64,000 nucleotides of DNA. Origin: Stygiobacter electus (GTDB lineage: Bacteria; Bacteroidota; Ignavibacteria; Ignavibacteriales; Melioribacteraceae). Shown piece after piece: positions 18,032 to 27,211 of this stretch; the first letter of the stretch is position 1; the number at the start of each line of letters is the position of its first letter. The position numbers and the translations under genes are program-made. The notes below the pieces were generated by a model, which worked only from the letters and a program-made list of their open reading frames with translations, was not told the DNA's origin and searched no databases. The stretch lies in contig JARGDL010000013.1 in assembly GCA_029210465.1 (NCBI GenBank), positions 1-64,000 on the forward strand, given 5' to 3'.

Positions 18032-18655
18032 TTAATTTTTGTTTAGACTTTCTTCCAACGCTTTAATTTTATCAAGTCTTCTTTGATGTCTTTCACCTAA
18101 AAAATTGGTATTTAACCAAACATCAACAATTGATTTAATTGTTTCATCCCCAAGTGTTTTAGCTCCTAAAACTAAAATGTTTGCATTGTTATGTTCACGA
18201 GAACTGCGTGCTGAAAATTCATTATAACAAGTAGCTGCTCTTATACCGGGGAATTTATTAGCTGTAATTGCAGAAGGGATTCCAGTTGCATCTAAAATAA
18301 TTCCACAATCATATTCACCTGTTCTAACGGTTTTTGCTATTTGAATTGCAATATCAGGGTAATCAACTGAATCTTCAGTAAAAGTTCCTATATCAGTCAG
18401 CTCATAATTTTTTTTCTTTAAATATTCAACTAACAATTTTTTTGCTTTAACGCCTGTATGATCTGAACCAATAATTATTTTATTAAACTTATTTTCGTTT
18501 TTATTTTCAGAGAACTGATTGACTATTTTCAACCCTTCACTTTTTATTCTATCTAAAGCAAGTGGAGTTAAAACAAAATCTTTTGATATAAAAATTTCTT
18601 TTTCACCTTTTTTAATAACTTGTAAAACATAGTCTTCGGTTATTAATTTTTTCAT
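18032..18655 (-). CDS. rpiB: RpiB/LacAB-family sugar-phosphate isomerase-like protein
   Basis: This is a 207-residue protein. From residue 58 it is RpiB-like (IIIGSDHTGVKAKKLLVEYL, ANKFPGIRAATCYNEFSAR, SREHNNANILVLGAKTLG, GERHQRRLDKI). A 55-residue N-terminal extension contains FVLTPLALDRIKSEGLKI, a short element also seen at the start of some microcompartment-type proteins. The catalytic segment usually reading CGTGIG is here D122-A-T-G-I-P, so the canonical Cys is replaced by Asp. Ribose-5-phosphate isomerase activity is therefore uncertain. It overlaps the upstream guanylyltransferase gene by 4 nt. Confidence 0.8.
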   Translation of the reverse strand: MKKLITEDYVLQVIKKGEKEIFISKDFVLTPLALDRIKSEGLKIVNQFSENKNENKFNKIIIGSDHTGVKAKKLLVEYLKKKNYELTDIGTFTEDSVDYPDIAIQIAKTVRTGEYDCGIILDATGIPSAITANKFPGIRAATCYNEFSARSSREHNNANILVLGAKTLGDETIKSIVDVWLNTNFLGERHQRRLDKIKALEESLNKN

Positions 18656-19719
18656 AGAAGATCAGTCCTTTTATTCATCTTTAAATATTCAACAACTTGA
18701 CGAACTTCTTGAGCTTTATCTTTTCTACAAACTAAAAGAGCATCATCTGTATCAATTATTATTAAATCTTCAACGCCAATTGTAGCAACAAATTTTTTTT
18801 GTGAATAAATATAAGAATGAAAAGATTGTTCTGTATAAACATCACCGTTAATAGCATTACCTTCTTCATTTTTATCAGCAATTTCATAAACGGCTTCCCA
18901 ACTGCCAACGTCATTCCAATAAAATTCTGCTTTAGATAAATAAACATTATCTGCTTTTTCCATAACGCCGTAATCGATAGAAATACTTTTTAATTGTCCA
19001 TAAACATTTACTAATTCACTTTCAAATTCTTGTGTCCCAATTTTTGTTTCAAGTTGAATTAGACCTTGATCCAAATCTGGTAAAAATTTATTAATTGAAT
19101 TCAAGATTACATCAACACGCCAAATAAAAATACCAGAGTTCCAAAGAAAATCACCAGCTTGTAAAAATCTTATTGCTGTATTCAAATTAGGTTTTTCGGC
19201 AAAAGTTAGAACTTTATAAATATTATTTGATACTTCATTTTCATCAAATTGAATGTAGCCATAGCCTGTTTCTGGTCTTGTTGGTTTTATACCAATTGTA
19301 ACTAATCCTTTTGACTCATTAGCAAATTCACAAGCATTTTTCAAACAATTTTTAAATGCTTCTTCATCCTTAATTAGATGATCCGAAGGTAATGTTATTG
19401 TTACAGCATTAGGATTTTTTTGTTTTATAAGAATTGAAGCTAAACCAATGCAAGCGGCAGTATTTTTTCCAAAAGGTTCAGCAATAATATTTTCTTCTGG
19501 AATTTGAGGAAGTTGTTCAATAACAGTAGGTTTTTGAATTTTATTTGTAATAACATAAATATTTTTACTACTAACCAAACCATTTAATCTTTTCACAGTG
19601 TTTTGAATCATCGTATTATCATCAAAAATTTTGATTAATTGTTTTGGTTTTTTTTCTCTGCTTCTAGGCCAAAATCTTGAGCCAACACCACCAGCCATAA
19701 TTACAGCATAAATTTCCAT
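18652..19719 (-). CDS. manC: Mannose-1-phosphate guanylyltransferase
   Basis: This 355-residue nucleotidyltransferase makes GDP-mannose for polysaccharide or fucose synthesis. The N-terminal MAGGVGSRFWPRSREKKPKQ binds GTP and metal, LPSDHLIKDEEAF and TGYGYIQFDE are family motifs, FAEKP is the sugar-phosphate site, and FLWNSGIFIWR with YWNDVGSWEAVYE are near the C-terminus. The phosphomannose isomerase half found in bifunctional ManC/AlgA is absent. It starts at the base before the gene for the 287-residue protein ends. Confidence 0.92.
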   Translation of the reverse strand: MEIYAVIMAGGVGSRFWPRSREKKPKQLIKIFDDNTMIQNTVKRLNGLVSSKNIYVITNKIQKPTVIEQLPQIPEENIIAEPFGKNTAACIGLASILIKQKNPNAVTITLPSDHLIKDEEAFKNCLKNACEFANESKGLVTIGIKPTRPETGYGYIQFDENEVSNNIYKVLTFAEKPNLNTAIRFLQAGDFLWNSGIFIWRVDVILNSINKFLPDLDQGLIQLETKIGTQEFESELVNVYGQLKSISIDYGVMEKADNVYLSKAEFYWNDVGSWEAVYEIADKNEEGNAINGDVYTEQSFHSYIYSQKKFVATIGVEDLIIIDTDDALLVCRKDKAQEVRQVVEYLKMNKRTDLL

Positions 19720-20583
19720 TTAAAACCCCTTTTGTTTTGATAAAATTGATTTGCCAAAATTTTCTGCACGAGTTAAATAATTTGTAATATCTACTTCTTT
19801 ATTTTTTACTAAAGCTACAATTACAATTAAGCAAGCTCTTAAAGATTCAATTACGTTTATACTCGGTGCTAATTTTTTTTGATTAATTAATTCCAATCCT
19901 TTTGCCAGAATTGTATGCATATCAGAAATCATTTCAAAATTCATTTTCCTCGATAAAGAACCATTTTCCTTAATAGTCTTAATGATAGAATTCATTTCGC
20001 CATCAGTAAAATTAAACTTTAATACTCGATTAAGAAATGAATCAATTTCTTTTATAGGTTTAATTATTGTTTCTTGATAAGAATCAAATGATAACTTTTC
20101 GCTGTTTTCAATATCATCCATGATCAAAGCTTCTTTGATTTCATCAGCTTTTGATCTTTTAGGGACATCAACTATTTCATCAATTTGTGTATAAGTGCCT
20201 TTGATTTCAAACTCTTGAGCATCTTGGTTAGAAATTTTGGGTTCAAATCTTTTAAATACTTCTCGAATATTAACTGGAGTTAAAACATCTAAAGACAAGT
20301 TTAATTCTCTAACAAGTGAAAGAGCATGTTCTTTGAATTTATCTGATAATTTCAGGAAATCAATTTTACCATTATCAAGGAAGTTATAAATCTCATGAAT
20401 TTTTATTCCAAGTTTTGAAAGTTCAGTAATCTTTTTGAAATTTTTAATTTCTTCCAATAAATCATTAGAATCGTTTAAACGCTCTTTGATAATTGCAACA
20501 GTTTCAATTTTTTCTGAACTTAATCTTAAATTATTAGCTGCTGTTACTATACACTGAATAATATATTGTTTAGCAAAATCCAA
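19720..20583 (-). CDS. Hypothetical helical protein, 287 residues
   Basis: I do not recognise this protein. It has no signal peptide, membrane segment or cysteine-rich motif. It is predicted to be mainly alpha-helical, with a long N-terminal helical region (IETVAIIKERLNDSNDLL), a charged linker around residues 120-155 and a helical C-terminal half. It opens the run leading to the mannose-1-phosphate guanylyltransferase with no gap, so it is probably co-transcribed. The divergent ybjQ promoter lies upstream. Confidence 0.7.
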   Translation of the reverse strand: MDFAKQYIIQCIVTAANNLRLSSEKIETVAIIKERLNDSNDLLEEIKNFKKITELSKLGIKIHEIYNFLDNGKIDFLKLSDKFKEHALSLVRELNLSLDVLTPVNIREVFKRFEPKISNQDAQEFEIKGTYTQIDEIVDVPKRSKADEIKEALIMDDIENSEKLSFDSYQETIIKPIKEIDSFLNRVLKFNFTDGEMNSIIKTIKENGSLSRKMNFEMISDMHTILAKGLELINQKKLAPSINVIESLRACLIVIVALVKNKEVDITNYLTRAENFGKSILSKQKGF

Positions 20584-20642
20584 TTTACACTTTAATGAAA
20601 TGTTAAAAATGATATTGAAATGTAATGAATTTTATACATTTT

Positions 20643-20676
20643 TTTGAAATTTAAAAAGGAACTTTGCATATATTTG
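20643..20676 (+). promoter_or_regulatory. Bacteroidota-type promoter of ybjQ
   Basis: TTTG (20643-20646), 22 bases, then TATATTTG (20669-20676), an exact match to TAnnTTTG. The spacer is slightly longer than the usual 19-20. The start codon chosen for ybjQ lies 33 bases downstream. Confidence 0.55.
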
Positions 20677-20708
20677 TAAATAATTTAATAACAAGTTGAA
20701 GGTTGATA

Positions 20709-21032
20709 ATGCTAATAACAACTACAAATACTATTGAAGGTAAAAAAATTGTTCAATATTTAGGTTTAGTCTCAGGTGAAGCTATTGTTGGAGCTAATAT
20801 TTTTAAGGACATATTTGCGAGCATAAGAGATATTGTAGGTGGTCGTTCTGCAGCTTATGAAAAAGAATTGAGAACCGCTAAAGATATTGCAATCAATGAA
20901 ATGGTTGAGCAAGCAAAATTATTAGGTGGCAATGCAGTAATTGCTGTTGATTTAGATTATGAAACTGTTGGACAAGGCGGTTCAATGCTAATGGTTTCTG
21001 CAAGTGGTACCGCAGTTAAATTGGAAGAATAG
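20709..21032 (+). CDS. ybjQ: YbjQ/UPF0145 family protein
   Basis: This is a 107-residue protein from the ATG at 20709; an upstream in-frame TTG at 20703 is possible, but AAGG at 20699-20702 sits 6 bases before the ATG. The whole protein is the YbjQ fold: [43 protein letters not shown]-like helix and [16 protein letters not shown]. Members form small pentamers or decamers, sometimes called heavy-metal-binding, and their function is not established. It is a single gene with its own promoter and terminator. Confidence 0.9.
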   Translation: MLITTTNTIEGKKIVQYLGLVSGEAIVGANIFKDIFASIRDIVGGRSAAYEKELRTAKDIAINEMVEQAKLLGGNAVIAVDLDYETVGQGGSMLMVSASGTAVKLEE

Positions 21033-21035
21033 GTT

Positions 21036-21069
21036 GTTGTTTCAAGATTACTTAAAATCTTGAAACAAC
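21036..21069. terminator. Bidirectional terminator between ybjQ and the MFS gene
   Basis: A perfect 14-bp stem (21036-21049 with 21056-21069) around a 6-base loop lies between two convergent genes. The plus-strand exit is TTTAATTTAATT; the other side is less T-rich. Stem length and position suggest it ends transcripts from both sides. Confidence 0.8.
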
Positions 21070-21075
21070 TTTAAT

Positions 21076-22461
21076 TTAATTATCATTTTTAACTTTAAAT
21101 CCTTTCATCATCCATTTTTTAGCAAGTAATAATCCTATTGGACTTACAATTGCAATAATTCCATAAATGAACCACATTGTTTCAGTATTCATTGATTCTC
21201 TTGGTGCATTTGCAGGACAATAATTTATTAAGAACCAACCAGAATACAAACTTGTGATAATTTTTGTAAGGAACCAAGGAAATTGACCAATACCCATATA
21301 AATTCCAGTCATATTTTTGGGAGCTATTTCAGCAACCCATTGTAAAAATCTTGGTTGCCACATTGCTTCTCCGATTGTCATGATGAAAAGATAAAGTAGA
21401 AGATTTGTCATAGATGGTCCAAGTGCTAAAATAAAAGTAGGTGAAGCCATCACAAATGTACCGATAATCATAATGTTGTAAGTATTTCTTTTAGTTGTAA
21501 AAGCGGCAACCATTGGAGTTAAAATAAAAATTAAAATAGGATTTAGATTAACAAAAAATTCAAAATTATCTTTAACAAAACCATCGAATGCTCTACTTGT
21601 ATATAAAGGTAGGGTTAACCAATTATGTGCAAATAATGTTTGAACAGGAATTAGAATAAAAATGAAGTATAAAAATCTCAAATCTTTTAAGGGAAAATTT
21701 TTGATATAAAATTTTAATTTTTCTTTAGCTGTCATTTTACTGAGTTCATCTTCATCTTCAATTGTATTTTTTTCTTTGTTCACTTCATCTATAGCTGATT
21801 GAACTGCTCTTTTAGAAATTATAAAATAGACAACAAGCCATCCAACAATTGTTAAAGCGACATAAACCCAAAAAACGCCAAGAATTCCAAAGCTTTTTCT
21901 AATTGGTGGAGAAATCAAACCAGGTAAGAAACCACCTAAATTCATTAATGCATAAAGCATTGCATAACCCATTGCAGCTGTTTTTTCTGTTGTAAGTTTT
22001 TTTACACCGGCATAACATGCTGGTTGATAAATACCGTAACCAAGAACAATTCCCAAAATTCCAATCATAGAAAAAATATGAGCTGAATTTCCAAAACCAG
22101 TTTCACCTATATTTGGAGCGATAGTTAAAAATATTCTTCCAATAAGCATAAAGAAAAGAGAAATTAAAAGTGCTTTTCGTAAACCAATAATATCAACAGT
22201 TGCACCTAAAAACAGCATGCTTAATGTGATACCAGCCGTTAAAACACCAACCATTCTGCCAGCTTGAATATCGTCTAAAGAAATAAAATCATTAAAATAA
22301 ATTGCAAGTAATCCTACAATACCAAAGTAAGTTAATCCTTCTAAAACATATGAAAGATTTAAACCAAACAAAGCTCTCGAAGTGTGGAATAAATCTTTGA
22401 AAGGTTGAGTTAATTCATTTACAGTGTTTTTAAATAAATTAGTTTTAGTTTCATTTTCCAT
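21076..22461 (-). CDS. MFS transporter, 12-helix
   Basis: This is a 461-residue carrier from the ATG at 22461, chosen because GAGG lies 5 bases before it and because it leaves a clean 10-nt gap after murB. A longer frame to 22548 would overlap murB. About 12 helices are visible. The loop between helices 2 and 3 is GATVDIIGLRKALL, a weak MFS motif, and YAMLYALMNLGGFLPGLISPP recalls peptide (POT) carriers. Substrate is unknown. Transcription follows murB. Confidence 0.8.
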   Translation of the reverse strand: MENETKTNLFKNTVNELTQPFKDLFHTSRALFGLNLSYVLEGLTYFGIVGLLAIYFNDFISLDDIQAGRMVGVLTAGITLSMLFLGATVDIIGLRKALLISLFFMLIGRIFLTIAPNIGETGFGNSAHIFSMIGILGIVLGYGIYQPACYAGVKKLTTEKTAAMGYAMLYALMNLGGFLPGLISPPIRKSFGILGVFWVYVALTIVGWLVVYFIISKRAVQSAIDEVNKEKNTIEDEDELSKMTAKEKLKFYIKNFPLKDLRFLYFIFILIPVQTLFAHNWLTLPLYTSRAFDGFVKDNFEFFVNLNPILIFILTPMVAAFTTKRNTYNIMIIGTFVMASPTFILALGPSMTNLLLYLFIMTIGEAMWQPRFLQWVAEIAPKNMTGIYMGIGQFPWFLTKIITSLYSGWFLINYCPANAPRESMNTETMWFIYGIIAIVSPIGLLLAKKWMMKGFKVKNDN

Positions 22462-22471
22462 TTTAACCTCA

Positions 22472-23479
22472 TTATTGAATAATATTAACTTCAGGTTCAA
22501 GTGAAATATCAAACTTTTCAAAAACTTCGTTTTGAATTTTTTTTGCAAAATTTAGTATTTCATTGCCTGTTGCATTTCCATAGTTTATTAAAACTAAAGC
22601 TTGCTTGTCATAACAGCCAACATCTCCTTCACGCTTACCTTTGTAACCAACTTTTTCTATTAACCAGCCAGCAGATATTTTATAGCCGCTATCTGTTTGG
22701 AAATAACTTATATCTGGATATTTTGCCACTAGATTTAAAAATGTATTTTTATCAACTTCAGGATTTTTAAAGAAACTTCCAGCATTTCCTAAAAAATTAT
22801 AATCTGGAAGTTTTGAGTTTCTAATTTCTCTTATAGTTTGACTTACAATTTGAAGATTTAATTCATCTTCAGTAAAATTTGATAAAGCATTTTTGAGTGA
22901 TTTGTATTCTAAATTAAATTTTTTCTTTTTTGAAAGTATTAATTTCACTTTAACAATGAAGAAATCATTTCTTAATTTCTTGAAAATACTTTTTCTATAA
23001 TCGAACTCACAATCATTTTTATAAAAAGTTATAAAATTATTTTTTGTAAAAGAATAACCTTCGAGTGAATAGAAAATATCTTTAAATTCAGTCCCATATG
23101 CTCCAATATTTTGAACAGGAGCAGCACCGACTGTTCCAGGTATAGCTGTTAAATTTTCGATCCCATAGAAGTTATTTTTAACACAGAATGAAACTAAATT
23201 GTCCCAAACCTCACCTGAGTAAGCAGAAACAATAACCTGTTCGTCATTTTCATGTTCAATTTCAATTCCAGTTAAATTATTTTTTATAACTAACCCATTG
23301 AAATCATTGATAAATAATATGTTACTTCCACCACCTAAAAATATTTTTGAGCTATAATTTTGGATGTTACTTAACAAAAAATCTAAATCTTTAATATTAT
23401 TTAACTCGGTATAAAATTTAGCAACAGCTTCAACTCTAAATGTATTGTAATTTTTTAGATTAATATTAGTTTTTATCAT
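22472..23479 (-). CDS. murB: UDP-N-acetylenolpyruvoylglucosamine reductase
   Basis: This 335-residue FAD enzyme makes UDP-N-acetylmuramate for peptidoglycan. It has NTFRVEAVAKFY near the N-terminus, the FAD-binding IFLGGGSNILF (about 45), GIENLTAIPGTVGAAPVQN (about 105), and FLGNAGSFFKNP with the catalytic Ser region at about 229. The C-terminal LEPEVNIIQ holds the Glu of the active site. Length and motif layout fit the type I (E. coli-like) enzyme. Confidence 0.95.
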   Translation of the reverse strand: MIKTNINLKNYNTFRVEAVAKFYTELNNIKDLDFLLSNIQNYSSKIFLGGGSNILFINDFNGLVIKNNLTGIEIEHENDEQVIVSAYSGEVWDNLVSFCVKNNFYGIENLTAIPGTVGAAPVQNIGAYGTEFKDIFYSLEGYSFTKNNFITFYKNDCEFDYRKSIFKKLRNDFFIVKVKLILSKKKKFNLEYKSLKNALSNFTEDELNLQIVSQTIREIRNSKLPDYNFLGNAGSFFKNPEVDKNTFLNLVAKYPDISYFQTDSGYKISAGWLIEKVGYKGKREGDVGCYDKQALVLINYGNATGNEILNFAKKIQNEVFEKFDISLEPEVNIIQ

Positions 23480-23488
23480 TTTAGATAC

Positions 23489-25852
23489 TCAATTTTTCCA
23501 GTTAACTAACGATAAATTTTTACCATCTGAATTCATTAAAATTGCTCCGTAGTAATCAGTACGCAAGATTTTTATTTTATTTTCATTAAGTCTTTTTATT
23601 ATTTCTTTATGAGGATGATTAAATTTATTACCAATACCAGCACTAATTAATGCATATTTGGGAGAAACTGTTTTGATAAATTCTTCACTTGAACTTGTTT
23701 TACTACCGTGATGGCCAACTTTCAAAATATCAGCTTTCAAAAATGAAGAATATTGATTGACATATTCTTTTTCCATTTTAATTCCTAAATCACCTGTAAA
23801 CAATATTGAGTTTTCTCCATAAACAACTTTGATTACCCCACTTTTATCATTCATTGATTTACTAATGTTATTAATTCTATCATTATTCAAGATATAAACA
23901 ACGGTGTTTCCAAGTTGTAATTTTTCATTATGATAATATTGAAGTTTTATTTTATTTGCATTAATCAATTTTTCAAAATTAACATCTTTTACTTCTTCTT
24001 TAGTTAATAATGGTTTGTAAATTTTTTTGATTTTATCATTTTTAATAAGCGATAAAAAACCCATAAAATGATCAGCATCTGTATGGGAAACAAATGCATA
24101 ATCAATTTTATTAATTCCTAATTTATTCATTAAAGTTAAAATAATTTTTTTACCATTATCAAAATTTTTATCAGCATTTCCTGCATCAATTAAAGCAACT
24201 TGGTTATTTGGAAATTTTAAAAGAAATGAATCACCTTGTCCAATATCAATTGCAAGAATAGATAATTTTTTATCTTGTAACAATTCATAATTATCAATCT
24301 TTTCATAAACAAAAAATGTTGAAATTATTAAGAATGCAAATATTAATTTCTTAACTGGATGATTAAAATATTTTATTAAACTTAATAACAAGCCGATTAA
24401 TAAGTAAAATAGAAATCCATCATACAACGAAAATGGTTTTACATTTAATGAAGATAAATTTAATGAACCAAGTTTATTTATAAAAAATAAAGTTGCAAAT
24501 GAAATTAGTTCATTTAACGAAGCAAAATAAATTGCTGTTTGGGTTGATACAAAAGTTAAAACTACAGAAACAATTCCTAAACCAAGAATAATTCCAGTTA
24601 TTGGAATAACAAAAATATTTGCTACGATGGAAATCAAAGACAGTTTACTAAAATATGCTATTGTAAAAGGTAAAGTTCCAATTTGAGCTGATAACGTTGT
24701 TCCAATGAGCAAAAGAATATATTTTAAAAAATTATTCATTTTTAGAGAGGATAATTCTTTATTTATTACAGGTGCAATAATGATCAACGATAATATTGCA
24801 GAAAATGAAAGCTGAAAACTTGGATCAAATAAAGCTCTTGGATTAATTAGTAATAAAATAAATGCAGCTACAAATAGAGAATTTAATCCATTAGATGTTC
24901 TTCCAAACAAAGGTAACAGTAATACTATTGAAGTCATTAATGTTGCTCTTACAACTGGAGCTCCAGAACCGGTCAAAAGCATAAAAAACAATAAACCGAT
25001 AATTGTCAAAATAATTCTAACTTGTAAATTCAACCGAGTAAACAAAAATAAAAATATTATTACAACAAAACTCACATGTAACCCTGATACTGCAAGCACA
25101 TGAATAACTCCAACATTAATAAAATCTTCATTTATTTGATCATCTATTTCGCTTCTATCTGCTAAAATTAATCCTCTCAACAAATGATATGTTGATTTGT
25201 TATAAATTTGTTTAAGTTTATCGTCGATGGATTTTCTAACCTCATAAATATAATTTGGAAAAGTTGAAATTGAGTTGTTAATTACTCTTATATTATCTTT
25301 TTTATAAACATTAGCTATGAAATAAATTCCCTTCTCTTTCAAATATTTTTCATAATCAAATTCATAGGGATTGCGTTGATCTCTTGGTTTTGTTACGGTT
25401 GTCTTTAAATATATTTTATTTCCAATTTTTATTTGGTTGTAAATTGAATCTAAATTTTTCCCCGTTTCATAGATATTACATAAAAACTTTAATGAATTAT
25501 TTTTAATTGAATCTAACTTCAAAACGAGCGTTAATTTATCTGCTTTTATAAGTTTTATTTCATTTACTTCGCCGTATAATTCAACATTTTTAATTTTTGG
25601 ATTGTTGAATGGATATTTCCCTAAATTTGAATTAGAAAGTTGATATAAAAAACAACCTGCAAGAAAAAATATTACTAACCCAACTAATGATTTAAAGTTT
25701 TTTGAATATTCTTTTATCACCGAGAAAAAAAGAAATAACAAATAGATTAGAAGAAATGCAATTATAAAGTACAAACTAAGTTTGATGAAGTATTGAACAA
25801 AAATTCCAAAAGCAAATGTAATTGAATATTTTATGAATGGAAACTGCTTCAA
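23489..25852 (-). CDS. comEC: ComEC/Rec2 DNA-uptake channel protein
   Basis: This 787-residue inner-membrane protein has an N-terminal DUF4131-type region, a Competence domain with many helices (GLILADRSEIDDQINEDFI, then VGVIHVLAVSGLHVSFVV and LTGSGAPVVRATLMTSIVL), and a C-terminal metallo-beta-lactamase domain from about 525 (ILAIDIGQGDSFLLKF, SHTDADHFMG, VGHHGSKTSS). In natural transformation it moves single-stranded DNA into the cytoplasm. No other competence genes are nearby. Confidence 0.93.
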   Translation of the reverse strand: MKQFPFIKYSITFAFGIFVQYFIKLSLYFIIAFLLIYLLFLFFSVIKEYSKNFKSLVGLVIFFLAGCFLYQLSNSNLGKYPFNNPKIKNVELYGEVNEIKLIKADKLTLVLKLDSIKNNSLKFLCNIYETGKNLDSIYNQIKIGNKIYLKTTVTKPRDQRNPYEFDYEKYLKEKGIYFIANVYKKDNIRVINNSISTFPNYIYEVRKSIDDKLKQIYNKSTYHLLRGLILADRSEIDDQINEDFINVGVIHVLAVSGLHVSFVVIIFLFLFTRLNLQVRIILTIIGLLFFMLLTGSGAPVVRATLMTSIVLLLPLFGRTSNGLNSLFVAAFILLLINPRALFDPSFQLSFSAILSLIIIAPVINKELSSLKMNNFLKYILLLIGTTLSAQIGTLPFTIAYFSKLSLISIVANIFVIPITGIILGLGIVSVVLTFVSTQTAIYFASLNELISFATLFFINKLGSLNLSSLNVKPFSLYDGFLFYLLIGLLLSLIKYFNHPVKKLIFAFLIISTFFVYEKIDNYELLQDKKLSILAIDIGQGDSFLLKFPNNQVALIDAGNADKNFDNGKKIILTLMNKLGINKIDYAFVSHTDADHFMGFLSLIKNDKIKKIYKPLLTKEEVKDVNFEKLINANKIKLQYYHNEKLQLGNTVVYILNNDRINNISKSMNDKSGVIKVVYGENSILFTGDLGIKMEKEYVNQYSSFLKADILKVGHHGSKTSSSEEFIKTVSPKYALISAGIGNKFNHPHKEIIKRLNENKIKILRTDYYGAILMNSDGKNLSLVNWKN

Positions 25853-26778
25853 TCTATTAACCCCATGATTACACTTTTAATATCATACAAGGCTTTTATT
25901 CTGCTAGAAAGAATTTTAGCATCAGGTCCAGATGCAATTCCCAATGCTGGATTAAGTGTGTGCATCTTTATTGATAAATCTTCATAGTTGCCATGATCTG
26001 AACAAACTAATAAGTTCATATTTTTTGGGAGTTTTGTTAATATTTTAAATAAAAATTCATCCAATACTTTAGAAAAATATTCTAGTTTATCAATATATCT
26101 GCCATGCCCTAAATGATCAGTATGGAATATTTCGAAAAGAGTAAAATTATTTTTACTTGCAATTTTAATTAAACGATTAGCAACGGTAGCAGGTTTTAAA
26201 ATCTTTAATTTATAACCCAGTTTGGTTTTCAGTCTTTCATTATCAATTTCAGCACTTAATGCTTTACCTTTATATAAGTCTGAAATTTTATGAAGTGGAA
26301 CATCACTAAGCAAACAACTTAAAGTTGTTACACTTAATCTTTTTTTCCCACTGTTGACATAATCAAAAAATATTTTTGGATATGCATTTACAAATTCTAC
26401 TTTTCTTTTTCTCTTTTTTAATTCATAAAAGATATTTTTTTCTTTAATTATAGGAATTAAAGTAGAATATGGAAAAGGACCGAAATGCTTTCCAATTATT
26501 TTTGATGCATTTACTCCACAAAAAATTGACGTTTGTCCTGTCCCGCTTAAAGGTATGTCTGGAATTCCCATCGTTGCATCGATTGGAAAGATAAATGAAT
26601 TATTTTTTTTTATAAATTGATTGTCAATCGTTGGGAATTCTTCAAAATATTCATTGAAAGTTTTAAAATTAAATTTGAAAAAAGGATTGTTAACAAAATC
26701 TTTTTTACCAATGCCAACTCCATCAATAAAAATCATTAAAAAAGGTTTCAAACTAATCTCTTTATTTTGATTCAACAA
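25849..26778 (-). CDS. Alkaline-phosphatase-superfamily metalloenzyme
   Basis: This 309-residue protein shows the metal sites of the phosphopentomutase / cofactor-independent phosphoglycerate mutase superfamily: FIDGVGIGKKD (first Asp), SGTGQTSIFCGVNA (nucleophile Thr/Ser region), FHTDHLGHGRY, CSDHGNYED and MHTLNPALGIA. The substrate is not clear. The start is ambiguous: a TTG at 26778 keeps the first strand KPFLMIFIDG intact and overlaps dtd by 17 nt, while an ATG at 26736 would cut into it. I prefer the TTG. Confidence 0.75.
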   Translation of the reverse strand: MLNQNKEISLKPFLMIFIDGVGIGKKDFVNNPFFKFNFKTFNEYFEEFPTIDNQFIKKNNSFIFPIDATMGIPDIPLSGTGQTSIFCGVNASKIIGKHFGPFPYSTLIPIIKEKNIFYELKKRKRKVEFVNAYPKIFFDYVNSGKKRLSVTTLSCLLSDVPLHKISDLYKGKALSAEIDNERLKTKLGYKLKILKPATVANRLIKIASKNNFTLFEIFHTDHLGHGRYIDKLEYFSKVLDEFLFKILTKLPKNMNLLVCSDHGNYEDLSIKMHTLNPALGIASGPDAKILSSRIKALYDIKSVIMGLID

Positions 26779-27211
26779 TTATTGTAACTGGACCATCGTT
26801 ATGAATTTCTACTAACATCATCGCTCCAAAGACGCCAGTTTTTATTTTATCTTCACCAAGATTTTGTTTCATTCTTTCAATAAATTTTTCATAAAGTGGT
26901 ATTGCAATTTCAGGTTTGGCGGCATCAGTAAAACTTGGTCTGTTGCCTCTTTTTGCATCTCCGTAAAGTGTAAATTGAGAAATAATTAAAGCCTCGCCAT
27001 TCACATCTTTTATAGATAAATTCATTTTATCATTTTCATCTTCAAATATCCTCAAATTCGAACATTTATCTGCAACGAAAATACAATCACTTTCATTATC
27101 ATCATTTTTAATTCCTAATAAAATTACCATTCCATTTTTAATTTCTCTAAAAATATTTTCGCTTTCAATTTTAACATTACCATATCTTACTCTCTGAACT
27201 AAAGCTCTCAT
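26762..27211 (-). CDS. dtd: D-aminoacyl-tRNA deacylase
   Basis: This 149-residue enzyme frees tRNA mischarged with D-amino acids. It begins MRALVQRVRYGNVKI, has the conserved SQFTLYGDAKRGNRPSF motif (about 78-94) that includes the active-site Ser-Gln region, and near the C-terminus MMLVEIHNDGPVTIIVES, where the GP pair screens out L-amino acids. It overlaps prmC by 4 nt. Confidence 0.96.
   Translation of the reverse strand: MRALVQRVRYGNVKIESENIFREIKNGMVILLGIKNDDNESDCIFVADKCSNLRIFEDENDKMNLSIKDVNGEALIISQFTLYGDAKRGNRPSFTDAAKPEIAIPLYEKFIERMKQNLGEDKIKTGVFGAMMLVEIHNDGPVTIIVESK

Noticed and set aside
18032..18655. Pseudogene from loss of the RpiB catalytic Cys
   Set aside because: The frame is full length and other conserved segments are intact; a changed active site is more likely than decay.
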